Part shown: piece by piece, positions 1-11,198 of the stretch | Layout: every line of letters begins with the position of its first letter | Position numbering within the stretch: the first letter of the stretch is position 1 | Assembly (NCBI RefSeq): GCF_037975245.1 | Contig: NC_092566.1 | Location: 6,326,001 to 6,390,000, forward strand | Direction: 5' to 3' | Length of the DNA: 64,000 bases | DNA from: Apostichopus japonicus | Taxonomy: Eukaryota; Echinodermata; Holothuroidea; Aspidochirotida; Stichopodidae | The notes under the pieces: model-generated | The model's input: the letters and a program-made list of their open reading frames with translations, nothing else | Database searches by the model: none | Told to the model about the DNA's origin: nothing | Made by a program: the position numbers and the translations under genes

Positions 1-835
1 GTGTATGTCTTCTTTCATTCAGTTCGTTCGTTGGAATGTTGTTGAGTTTCTTTAATCTGTCTGGCTTCATTTACTTCACTTCCTTTCTTCCGTTCGATGG
101 TTCGTTAATTTGTTCGCCCGACTGGTCGTTTGTATCTCTTCGTTGATTTCCCTTCAGTGTTTTCGTTCGTTACTTTGTGATGTCTGTCCTTCGTTTCCCA
201 CACTCTATTATTATACAATGATATTTTCAAAATTCTTGCCAAAACAATAAATAAATAAATGCATGTTTGTAGATGAAACACCTTGTTTTTTTAAGCTGTC
301 AACAAGTTCGAATTAAGCGCCGCCCACGTGCCAACAAACACAAACGAAACACCTAATCTTGCTTTTAAGTCTTCAATAATATATTGAACTTGAAACACGT
401 AAACATTCTGCAGTTTTCCTGTTTCTTTTTTTTTTAAACTGTAGTAGATCACTTATTTAGTTTCATATATTTCAAGCAAATACATCAACTTCAAAATTCT
501 CCGAGTCAAATCGATTAGAGAATAAGCTTTACAGTACCCTGAGTCACCGATTAGGAACTGTAGCCTCTTCTCATATAAGCACAATTACATTCTGCAATAC
601 AGAAAAAGGGAAAGTGTAAATATTTTGGCAATCCACATTAGAGTAATTCAACTGTTATTGATTGAAAAGAATGATATTTTTTGTGCGTTTACGCGTCAGT
701 AAAAACATTTTAGAGCGCTTAAAAGTCAAATATCAGTAACATGTGAACTTCATGAACTAGGGTTAAAGCGGAGCTGAAAGTGGAACAAACTTCATCTCAT
801 GTAGATGAACATTTAACAAGAAGCGACTGATTATA
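1..835. other. Non-coding, TTCG-rich start
   Basis: No gene is visible. The first 180 bases are a degenerate low-complexity stretch rich in TTCG; the rest is AT-rich sequence without extended open frames or recognisable repeats. Confidence 0.5.
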
Positions 836-868
836 CTATATATTATACTATATATATATATATGTATA

Positions 869-910
<42 letters not shown>

Positions 911-994
911 TGATATACATATATATGCATGATATACATACATATATATATATATATATGTATATCATGCATATATATGTATATATGTATATCA

Positions 995-1053
<59 letters not shown>

Positions 1054-1058
1054 TTATA
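836..1058. repeat. (AT)n microsatellite
   Basis: Long AT dinucleotide tract interrupted by ATATGC and TGATATACAT variants that form imperfect palindromes. Short tyrosine/isoleucine-rich frames across it are artefacts of the repeat. Confidence 0.95.
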
Positions 1059-2583
1059 ACTAAAATATGATGTAAGCAGGGAAATACACCACATGAGCCC
1101 TCTGGTCAATTTTATGCATGAACGGCATCATTCAAGGTCGAATTTACACATCTCTATATGCTCCAAGACGGATGACAGGTTCGCCTGGCTGCAGTATAAA
1201 TAGAAGTCATCTATCCGTGCAAGTAGGGAATGAAGTTGGATTACGGGAATAAATTCCCGTTTGAATCCCGAAAATCCTCGTCGAAGCTCCTTCATGCGCT
1301 CCTTCAAAATATTATAGCGAATAACGGACGCAAGAGATTTTAGATTTGGACATTATTCTTCCTTACGTGACACCATTAATATATATGGCTGCTTGTTGTG
1401 AATGTTTAAATAAAATATTACAAGAGTAAGCAAACTATCAAACTACTAAAAATGGCATTCCATACTACTCCAGATGTACATATAATATATATATAATTAA
1501 ATTTCAAGTTCATACCTACTACATACGAGAAATCTCGCCCACTCAGCTATTTCCTAACGACCAATTTCAAAAATGTATCGTAGGCATATAATGGCAAAAT
1601 ATAATTCGACATTCAATCCCTCTTAAACCTACAAGGACGGGGCACATACTCCAAAACCACTGCAGTTGTAGTCCTGCAGGGTGTGTGGTTTGTTAGTCAT
1701 AAAAAAAAACTCATATCATACCTATACTTAAAAGTAACAGTGACGACAGTAGGCCACCCCCTAATGTGACCATTTAGTGTTATTACATAAGGACGGGGAG
1801 GGGGTCCAATTTTAAAAATTGCTCAATCAAAACCATATTAACAAATCATGTTTCCTTAAAGAAACACATGCCAACACTTACTACAGTTTGGAATGTTCTA
1901 TTAACTAAGAACCAAAATGGCGGCAAGTTCTTTCTCAATGTAACCAATATCTTGAAAATTTTGAGTTTTTCGGATCATGAAAGTACAAACTCCTCTCATA
2001 CCCATTAAACAATTCAAAGAAAACAATTTTTAAAGAGGATATAGAATACTAGTATAGCATTTTAATAATTAAAACGTGGGCGCATGCGTGACTCTGTATA
2101 CAGTACAAGAGCGCTTTAACTTAAGATGTTTTCACTGATAAAAGACTATTAAAAGAGACGTCACCTACCTAAACATTACCGAAATAATTGATAAAATTAC
2201 CGAAATAATTGATTATTATTATTATAAACATATGTCCATTCAAATGGGGGGTGGGGGGGTGTATTGAAAAAGACCCATTGTACATAATAGTTCCCGATGA
2301 CTTATCTATAAAAGTATATGAACAGTTCTTCTAGCCCCCACCCACAAGCTTTTAAAGGGGGATGAAAGTAGGTCACATTTGCATATTTTAATGGAGCGAT
2401 GTTATGTTTTTTCAAAGAACTGCATGATCATTAGAAACAACTCGTAACTCTCTCATACCATAAACAGCCTTCAAGTCCCTGATGAAGTGCATCTCTTACT
2501 TTTATGTGCATGACCTTTTGACCTACTTTACCTGCCTTACATCCCCCTCCACAAACCTTTGAAATCAAGTGCACGCCTCTGGT
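1059..2583. other. Non-coding stretch
   Basis: AT-rich sequence on both strands with no long open frame and no recognisable RNA gene. A short G-run lies near 2245-2260. Confidence 0.5.
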
Positions 2584-2745
2584 ATATAGCCATAGTTATA
2601 ACCATGCATAGCTATAACCATATAACCGTAGTTATAACTATATAACCATAGCTATAACAATATAACCATTATAACCATATAACCATTATAACCATATAAG
2701 CATAGCTATAACCATATAACCATAGTTATAGCTATACAAGCAATT
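2584..2745. repeat. Minisatellite, ATAACCATATAACCATAG-type unit
   Basis: Tandem degenerate units alternating ATAACCATATAACC and ATAGTTATAACC. Related units recur about ten times. Confidence 0.85.
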
Positions 2746-5700
2746 CTTGTAACTCAGTTCTTGCAGCAGCATTTACTTTTTCTAAAAGTATATTGTAATC
2801 TAAATTAAATATAGCTGATGTGTATTTAAAAAACTTCATTATTCTTTCTTTGCCTTTTTTGCAATATAAATGTTACTAGGCAGGCACTGAATAGATCACA
2901 TGTGCCAGGGTAGAATAATATTATTGAAAACATTTTCCTTAGCATTTTGGCTAAGGAAAGACACAACATAAGCCAAACTAGATACTGTATAATTTATTTT
3001 GCTTGATACATGGCAAGGAAACTGTCATCCATGTTATAATCCCAAGTAATCAGTTTTTGAGGTTCTAGCCGTGCACCTCAGATCCTTCAATTATAATACG
3101 TTGCGATTTTGATAGAATGAGACCTTCATGGTTTTGTTTTCAAAACACATTTCCTTTGATTTTTGGGGGGTAAAGCAATAATTAATTGAAGTCACGTGGT
3201 AGAACTATGTCATTTACCATTCTTTATTAATATAGCTTGGAGCTTAAGTACCTGTACTTCTATAAAATACAAATCTAGTACATTTGCAATCGTCTGATCC
3301 AGATGCAAGAATTTTCCTTGGAGGCTGTTAACATTCGCAGCCTGTCCATACGGAAAAGTGAAACTATGTGGTTTTGTTTTTTACCTAATTACCCTCTGCA
3401 TTCCTGCTTTGTTATACCTCTGCATCGTCTTAGAATAGATTCTTCTTTCAATGTATTCATTAACTTTGAATCAATTGAATAGGTTTGCATATACCATGTC
3501 GTATGCTATGTAAAGTCTTCTATACTATAGTGTAGGCTTCGATGCCTTCCGTTTGTTCTGTGTTACCTGAGTGCAATAGTGTACACGACAGTCAGTGCAG
3601 GCAAGAAGAAGAAGAAAAAACCTGAGACATAAGAAGAGTTTTATAGCTCACCCAATTCTTTAATGTCCCAAACGAAAGCATGGCCAGGGGTAGTATAACA
3701 ACATCATGCGGTCTACCGTCACCAACAGTACAAATACACGTCTCAAACACACACCAAAAACAAGTAAAACTACATGAGCTATACAAATATACAGGCAGCT
3801 CGAATCAAACGCCCTCATTCCTCAGGCGCCCTCAGTATTTTATATGACTAAGATCAAGTCTTAGTAAGTTAGTTTGCATAGTATTACTTTAGTGTCATAT
3901 CAACGCAAGTATGAATCAACCAATCAGGTTATTAGATACAACGTTAGAAGGGCAAAAGTAGCTCGACGCGTGCAGACTGTCTATGGGTTAGGTTAGAATT
4001 AAAGTTATTTTAGAATGGTAGCATTTGCCATAAATGTATAATGTGTACCCTCGCAATAGTTGAAATCAACTTATTTCTCACGGTTTGTAGTAGTAAGTTA
4101 TATTGTGCTTCATGATATCTGAGAGATGTCATTTGAAAATACATGCAGCGTAAACCCCGTTTAATTAATTCACGCGCCGAACGTAGTTTGTATTGTGTAT
4201 GTGTATTGTGTATGTATCATGAAACATCAATCATTTCTTAGTGAGTTAAACATAACTTTTGCAGGTTAATATGTTATTTGTGAATGTATATCATCTAAGA
4301 ATTATAAAATTTATAGTAAATAAAGCTTTGCAAATAGTCGAAGTAACCATGTTGATAAAGGTGTTAGTTACGAAGCTACTTTTGTGTTACTACGAACTGT
4401 ACCTTGCTACGTGGCTAGGCTATATAAAAGTACTGGTAGGTAATGTTTTTTATGTTTAAGGGTGTATGGTAATGGAGCGGGTGATGGCGGAGGTCGGGGA
4501 CGGTGACAGCTTCATACAAACATATAATTTAAATATTAGGAAAAATAGTTTTACGTTTATCGATCCTGGATTTCTGTAATATTATTTGTCCTCTACCTTT
4601 GTTTCTATATATTACTTTAACTTGTCATGAGCAGCCAACCAAAGGTGGCGCTCTACTGGTGTTCAGCGAAGTGGCGAGCTTCTGCTCGTTTCGAAATAAA
4701 GTATCCTTAAGGGACCCATAATAACTGCGTCGTTGAATATTATGTTATTATCATGTTATCGCCAATGCTACATAAACCCATACCGGGCCGGAGGATTATA
4801 CAGACGCATATCTTTAAACAGATGAACAAGTCACCCAATAACATAACTTAATGCATAAATTTGATATGTTTATTAGAATAATGATAGATTACCATTTCTG
4901 GTACAACTGTTATTGGATGATACAGACATTTCATCATGTTTATGTTTTCTTAGAGTCGTTCAACTTCCCGAGTAAAGGATTAAGGGAGAACGACCGATTA
5001 CTATTATTATTTTTATTCTTTTGTTTTTCAGCACGAAATCTTTTTATATCAGGATAAGTAGTGGGGGTGTTGCATTGAATATTAATGTTATTGCCTTCTT
5101 TCTAAGATACTCAATTTAGATCCAATTAATCAATTCAGAATTGAGGGGTAACATATTCGTGCGTGACAACAGATCCATTAAAGGAACTAGTCTGTCTGAA
5201 TGTGATCGTGATGTTATCATTCAATCCAAACACAGAGCGTAACATTAGAAAAACACACACAAAAGGAAATTATACTTTGTGCAAAATCAGTAAGAAACGT
5301 TGAATCGTTCCCTTCTTCTCTCAAAAGGAAATCAAGTTTTATCTTCAATTGTAATAATCTATGGTACGAGTACAGGCATAAATGATTGAAATACCAGAAA
5401 TTACATCAAAGAAAATTAGAATTTCATTGTGGATATACAAACCTCGTAACAATGCAACTATGATGGAAGACAAAACCTATCATCTATTCTGGAACTGAAC
5501 AGATCAGCCTCCTGTCATTATTCTTTGTTTTAGTCAATTGTTAATTTGATAAGTCTTAGTTATTTGATACGGAGTATTTTGCACATACTGAAGCAGTTTA
5601 TCAATGAACTATCCAATTGTTTAGTACTTAAAAACAAATTAGTATTCATACATCAGTAAGTTCCTAATTTGATAAACATGGCAAGCCTTCGATGGCCACC

Positions 5701-6105
5701 TTTATGCGTATGTAGAGACCATTTGATGAAAACAGACTACTCGATCGGTACTACCCTGTGGCGTTTCCATAACAACCAAAAATTTGACTTGATAGATGAT
5801 GCATTAGTGCTGGACTGTAACGTTGACCAATCCATTAAACATGTAACACCACTAATAAAAAGAACCTTATTCTTAATCTAAAGGATCTGTATGGTTGCAT
5901 ATCACTTGGCAGCACCTTATTAGCGCGTTGCTGACGGTCTGATGTTATAAAGACAATTGTGTGTTCTGTATACACTTTATTATATACTCTTTCATGTTAC
6001 AGATCTATACAATTTTACGATGCCTAATACCGCGGGTGCAATTTTTGCATTGTCATCCTAAAGTATATAGGGTGACGTTCCATACAGTCACGGTTGTTGC
6101 ATAAT
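2746..6105. other. Non-coding stretch
   Basis: No gene supported. Short open frames of 60-70 codons (for example 5669-5881 plus and 3592-3786 minus) lack splice context, composition bias or recognisable motifs and look random. The part around 4630-4790 ends with an AATAAAG and a GC-rich stretch and could be old retroelement DNA, but no paired terminal repeats are visible. Confidence 0.4.
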
Positions 6106-6112
6106 GTTAGAC

Positions 6113-6134
6113 CAGGGAGTTGTTATGGACCCTG
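6113..6134. mobile_element. Hairpin insert H1 (CAGGG subfamily, 22 bp)
   Basis: Begins CAGGGAG and ends CCCTG, with a GTTGTTATGGA centre shared with H5-H7. The flanking 7-mers GTTAGAC (left) and GTCATAC (right) match at 5 of 7 positions, as expected of an old, mutated target duplication. The AC/GT flanks extend the stem. Membership rests on similarity to the better-preserved copies at 9094, 38172 and 40381. Confidence 0.6.
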
Positions 6135-6141
6135 GTCATAC

Positions 6142-7812
6142 ATACCCAGGGTGTTGGTGATTATTCATTGTCAGGTGTGATGGGGGAGGGCGGAGCCTGA
6201 ACGAGATTAAAACTCCTGTGGGATAAAAAGCATAATAAAAAGTTATGTGATGGAAGGAGGGGTGGGGGGGGGGGCTATAAAAGGTGCAAAGTAGACAACC
6301 AATGATTGATATGGAAACATAGAAAACTACATAAAAACCAGCCAGAGCAAAAGACAAGATGTCTTGACTTGTGGAGCTGCATGCCCTGGAAATAACTAAC
6401 ATTTGTGGTTAGTGGGGCATAGATTCGTTTTATACGGGATTGAGCCAAACTGCCATCTAGATTTGTTTATATTTTACTGTTCATTTCAGTTTTTATCACG
6501 AAACATGTTAGGCATACAACTATGATATTGGTATTTCGTGGGAAGTTCCATCCGTGGAAGGCAGTTCTTTCGGCGGTGAAAAGCGATTTGCGGCCTCAGA
6601 TTGACGCCGATTTTCGCTGATTTTGGAGGGGACAAGAAGTTTGGAGGGCCAGTGGGTGAGCAAGCGGTTTGGCGATGGTGACGTGCATGTTTGTTGCCGT
6701 GTTGGCAGTTTTTGAAGGGCTCTGTTTGAGATCGTATAGTGCCGTTTTGGTCGTTACGTTAACTTTGGTTCCGCTTGGCAGATTAAATAAGATCACACAG
6801 TTCGCACCATAGAATGGCTAGCATTTAAAAAAAACACATAACCCGATTTCTTGAGGAGTGGCTTAGAAGGGTCAATTTTCACTTTCAAGAAATTGGCACT
6901 TATTCCTGAATGACTATTTAAATACTTTCTTAAATGACCATTACATTTGTTGGCGGGAAAGTAGGGAAAAATAGGTTTGAACAAATGGGGTACTCTCACC
7001 ACAGGTACTTACTTAATGGAAACACCATTGCTATGGTGGGCAATCTAAGTCGCTTTAGTGTTCATACATGCATAATTCTCCGTGTGTTTCTATTTCTGCA
7101 GCATGGGTTATTGCTAAAGTGTGGGTGTTGACTCTAGAGGGTGTTATTATGTTTTACTTAACATCATTAAACAGCCAACTGACAGATTTGTTTTCGTCAA
7201 GTTAGAATAAATAATGAAGATCTTATACTCATTTATTTCTCTCTATCTAAATAAGTACATATGTTTTTAAACTATCATTCGATGTGCATGGGCGTAATGC
7301 GTTGTACAGATAGCATAGTTCTATATAACAGCATATAACGCGGTATCTTTTAATTCCTAAACACTGGCAAGAATCACTGAGAATTTTACAAGCCTACACC
7401 AGAGATGTGGATCTATTTACGAATCTCGCTCCAAGATATTAGTTGACAGATTATAAGACCCATGGCATCTTTTCTCGTAGTCTTATCAGTACGACATTAA
7501 GTGAAGCTGGTAACATAAGTTTTATCAATGAGATTTTATAAATTTTTAATTCATGACCAAGTGAGAATGATTTCTTGCCAAGTCACAGCACGTGTTCACA
7601 TATTTGCATTCCCATATAATATTAAATATTTACATCATTCGAATCAGGGATCTGTCACAGAGGTGGCAGTTTCCGACAGCACCCAGGTTGAATGGAGGAC
7701 TCTATTTCTCCCCTATCATATAGAAGTCAATTCAGAACGGCATTATATACACGCCGTGTGGGGTCACACAACTGTTGTGTAGACGTCCCCTCAGACACCT
7801 ACACTAGGTGTA
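6142..7812. other. Non-coding stretch
   Basis: No gene supported. It contains a G-run at 6264-6274 and otherwise unique-looking AT-rich sequence. Open frames near 6596-6796 and 7528-7782 show no domain or splice signals. Confidence 0.4.
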
Positions 7813-7816
7813 TTAA

Positions 7817-8280
7817 GGTGGCATACTCCTATTAGAGTCTATATCCATCCGCTCGATTGTTCTCCTATCTCAGGAATGGTGCCAAAAAAGCAGCAGGACA
7901 ACATCTTTTTTTTGACCTGTTATCAATCATGATCTAGTTTTTTTTGTGGCTTGCTTGTTGAAGAGCATGAATGGAAGTACATGTGGTGAGAAAATTGGGT
8001 GAATTAAGGCAATTTTAGACCCCTTTAGGCCTACCAGGAGCTGCGTAGGAAAATTGTTTACCACTGAGTGAAGAGGTTTGTTTACAAGTGACGAAAACTT
8101 CCGGCTCGGATATTAAAAAACTCTACATGGTCATGATACAAAAAATTGTTGGTGCCATGAAAGGGCAACTTGTCAGCTATCCGGTGATGCGTAGCGTTTA
8201 GATAGTAAAAACTTCTATCTAGACCTAGATACCACATTACTTTTGTGATTTAGTGTGTAAGTCGATGGGCGTGTGCTACC
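7817..8280 (+). mobile_element. Non-autonomous DNA transposon, family A copy 1 (464 bp)
   Basis: The ends are GGTGGCATACTCC and GGCGTGTGCTACC, which are inverted repeats of each other with 10 of 13 matches. The element is bounded by TTAA on both sides (7813-7816 and 8281-8284), a 4-bp target duplication. The whole length is repeated at 56280-56754, in part and inverted at 52664-52852, and again from 63594 to the window edge. No transposase frame is present. A TTAA target suggests a piggyBac- or Kolobok-like source, but copy 2 has TTCA duplicated instead, so the superfamily is uncertain. Confidence 0.8.
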
Positions 8281-8470
8281 TTAAAGCGCAGACGGAAGCA
8301 TATACCTATTACAAGTTCACACTCAACTAATGTACCATATATGCTTGGTAAAGATCATATACTTTTATCATAGATGTGAACGCAGAATATTATGCACCAT
8401 CACGGTAACACAGTTCAGGGAATGTTCTTTGTAAAGGTGCACTTTAAATGTGAGCTCGTTCTCAATAATG

Positions 8471-8917
8471 GTTAGACACTTCCATATAGTACAATCAAAC
8501 ACTCAAAATGTGAAATTGTGCTTAAAAACGGTCAGACACATCCATAGTACAATCAAACACTTTAAACGTGGAATTGTGTTTATTTAAGGTCAGACACATC
8601 CATAGTACATACACACACACACTTTAAATGTTAAATTGTGCTTAGTAAAGTTCAGACACATCCATAGTACAACAACACACTTTAAATGTTAAATTGTGTT
8701 TAGTAAAGGTCAGACACATCCATACTACAATCACACACTTTACATGTGGAACTGTGCTTACTAAAGCTCAGACACATCCATAGTACAATCACACACTTTA
8801 CATGTGGAATTGTGTTTAGTAAAGTTCAGACACATCCATAGTATAATCACACACTTTCAATGTGGAATTGTGCTTAGTGAAGGTCAGACACATCCGCACT
8901 GCAATTGTGCTCACAAG
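8471..8917. repeat. Minisatellite, ~58-62 bp unit, ~7.5 copies
   Basis: Tandem units beginning GTCAGACACATCCATAGTAC and running into a CACACTTTAAATGTGGAATTGTG block. Units differ by small indels and substitutions. The array decays after about 8900. It is an ordinary tandem repeat with no distinct spacers, so not a CRISPR array. Confidence 0.9.
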
Positions 8918-9093
8918 AATCATACTTTGAAAAGTCAGATACCTCTATCTATTGAAGGCCAGACCACTGTTTTACATTAGTGCACTATTTGCTTAGACAA
9001 GACGCGTGCATCTTACAAGTCCACTCATGCAGACTAATACACTAGGATTATTAACGATCAGACGCCTTCAAGGGAACCCATGCGACATAATAC

Positions 9094-9120
9094 CAGGGAG
9101 CTGCTACTCTCAGCTCCCTG
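9094..9120. mobile_element. Hairpin insert H2 (CAGGG subfamily, 27 bp)
   Basis: Perfect 10-bp arms CAGGGAGCTG and CAGCTCCCTG enclose a 7-nt loop. It is flanked by a perfect 7-bp direct repeat ATAATAC at 9087-9093 and 9121-9127, the expected mark of insertion with a 7-bp staggered cut. Arm bases 8-10 differ from H5-H7 (CTG instead of TTG), and the opposite arm has changed to match. Confidence 0.85.
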
Positions 9121-9817
9121 ATAATACACTATATGTTTAAAAAATGTCAGACATTATTCCCTAAGTCTTTTAAACTACTAAACTATACAGCTCAGACCCC
9201 TTTTGCATGAAAACACACATAAAATATTACATTATCATTTTGTAAAGGTAAGACAATTGTATGTGAGATTCTCACTCAATAGTAGATATGCGGTTACGAA
9301 AGTTGGCACTAGTTCATCGGACTAAGATGGCCCGTTTTATTTCGGGGAGGGCTTTGTACCTACCTTATGTCTGTCGCCCTCGAATGACCTCCGTGACTCG
9401 CAACTCAGATATGTTTGATTTTACCACGGCAACTGAGTTGGCCATAATAGGCCCCTATATGATCACCGAACTGAGACCTACTTTTAGCTTACTGGTTATA
9501 AACGAAGCAAACTGAAACTAACCTTTTCCCGATCCCTATCCGTATCAGCCTTAACCTCTTTGTTGCCTTAATTGCAATCTCAATGATTAATGATCTTGCC
9601 ACGTGCTTAGCCTGTATTTAGTAACGTTCGGCTTCCCTTAGCCTGTAAACATGGTGAGAATTGACCGCGGTGGAGGGAATTGTTTCTTTTGTCTATACCT
9701 TTCTCATTATAATGTGAATGGAGTTCATGAAATTGTAGTGTAACCGCCCGCATAGAGTTTGTCAGGGGATACTGGATTGTTATCGTGCTAACTATATATG
9801 AAAGCCTAACATTATAG

Positions 9818-9843
9818 CATGGAGGTAAACACAGACCTCCATG
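9818..9843. mobile_element. Hairpin insert H3 (CATGG subfamily, 26 bp)
   Basis: Arms CATGGAGGT and ACCTCCATG around an AAACACAG loop. It differs by one base from H11 at 51236, so it is a true family member. The flanking 7-mers (ATTATAG and ACGTCAT) do not match, so a target duplication is absent or lost here. Confidence 0.65.
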
Positions 9844-10170
9844 ACGTCATTCTGGCGTGTATTAAGCGAAAATCCATGTATAATTTATCGCTGTCTCTTA
9901 GTTACTCTTTACGTTATGCGCTATATATAGTCCTGTATCAACAAAGCCCACGCCTATACCTAATAGCAAATATGTTAATGTATATTATGTGTAATGTTGT
10001 CTTTGTGACATAAAGAAAAATATTTATGCCAGTTTGCATAAAACCCTCGAAGAGGTAGAACGAACTTCTGCAAATAGAATTCCATATTTTTGTTTTAAGT
10101 TTTATGATATTTTTTTTTGTAACTTATGAAGTAGCTCTGGAATATACAATATTAATATGTAACCTGATAC

Positions 10171-11190
10171 TCGCACTGGCGGATCCAGGGCCTTTGTTTG
10201 GGAGGGGCCAAAGTGGCATTAGAGTGATATGGGGGAGGGGTCTAAGGGGAGGGAGTGCCCCCTCCCCTTTGGAAAATTTTCTATTGCTGAATGCCCCCAG
10301 ATGCAATTTGGTGCGACAAAAGTGTACAATGGTGATGTTAATTTACTTCTAAAAACATGTTTCCCAGGTGTAATTTTCTAAAATATTTATAAAACAAAGT
10401 TGGGATCATCTTTTTCAAGATATTTTATTTCTCATAGGTTATAAATTTCTTACAACCAGCCTGTAACTGCAAAATGGTGTTAAACTGTAAATCCTCATGC
10501 TCATACATTTACATAGCTCCCAACTCTTGAGAAGGCAAATGCTGGTCCATGCCACGAATCGCCGTCCTGGGGGAGGGGTATAAGGGGGAGGGGGTGTCCC
10601 CCTCCCCTTTTGAATTTTTTTGGAATCCTGGTGATGCCTACATGTAAAATGGTGACACTTAGAAAGGCTTTTGTCACCCAAAATTTTCTGAGAAATATGC
10701 ATTTTTTTGTGTGTAACATCAATAAATTGAACAGTAGGTGATAATTCATTCTTTCCCGTGGCATGAAAATGTTCGCTGCTCGCCCCAATGAAAAGAAATA
10801 TAGGCTAATTTGAGGTTCAAATGATGCTGTAAAGGAGGTTTTATACTCTATTATGCTAAATGCTAAAGAAATGATGGTTGCTAAGTCAAAATTTGATGCA
10901 AATTTTTTATGTATACTTGACAATTACAATGCGGTTTTTTCGGACGCTTGTGCGGGTCAGCGGGTTTGGGTGTTAGAATGCGGGTCTAATTCCCGCGAAT
11001 TGCGGGTCAGTTGGGAGCTCTGCATTTAATTTTAAACCAGAAAACGAAAAGGTTTAGACTAGTCTACCACTGCTAATCCTCTCGATTTTTTTAATTTCCA
11101 ATCATATGATTTAGCGGATGTTCGGAAACACTCTTTGGCTCACCTTTGGGGGGCCATGGCCCCCCTTGGCCCCCCTTGGATCCGCCAGTG
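10171..11190. mobile_element. hAT-like non-autonomous element (1.0 kb)
   Basis: Terminal inverted repeats CACTGGCGGATCCA (left end) and TGGATCCGCCAGTG (right end). Flanking 8-mers CCTGATAC (10163-10170) and CCTGATAG (11191-11198) differ at one position, matching an 8-bp hAT target duplication. The interior has a second GGAGGGGG block near 10570-10605, which suggests a composite or nested copy. Open frames inside (for example 10501-10923 minus) are not recognisable as transposase. Confidence 0.75.
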
Positions 11191-11198
11191 CCTGATAG

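Noticed and set aside
4460-4800. Possible LTR of a retrotransposon (AATAAAG followed by a GC-rich stretch)
   Set aside because: No second terminal repeat, no clear primer-binding site and no coding remnants in the window.
8471-8917. Regular repeats resembling a CRISPR array
   Set aside because: Units are contiguous degenerate copies without unique spacers, in an animal genome.
10501-10923. 140-codon frame on the minus strand
   Set aside because: Lies inside a hAT-like element, includes its G/C-rich block and shows no transposase motif.
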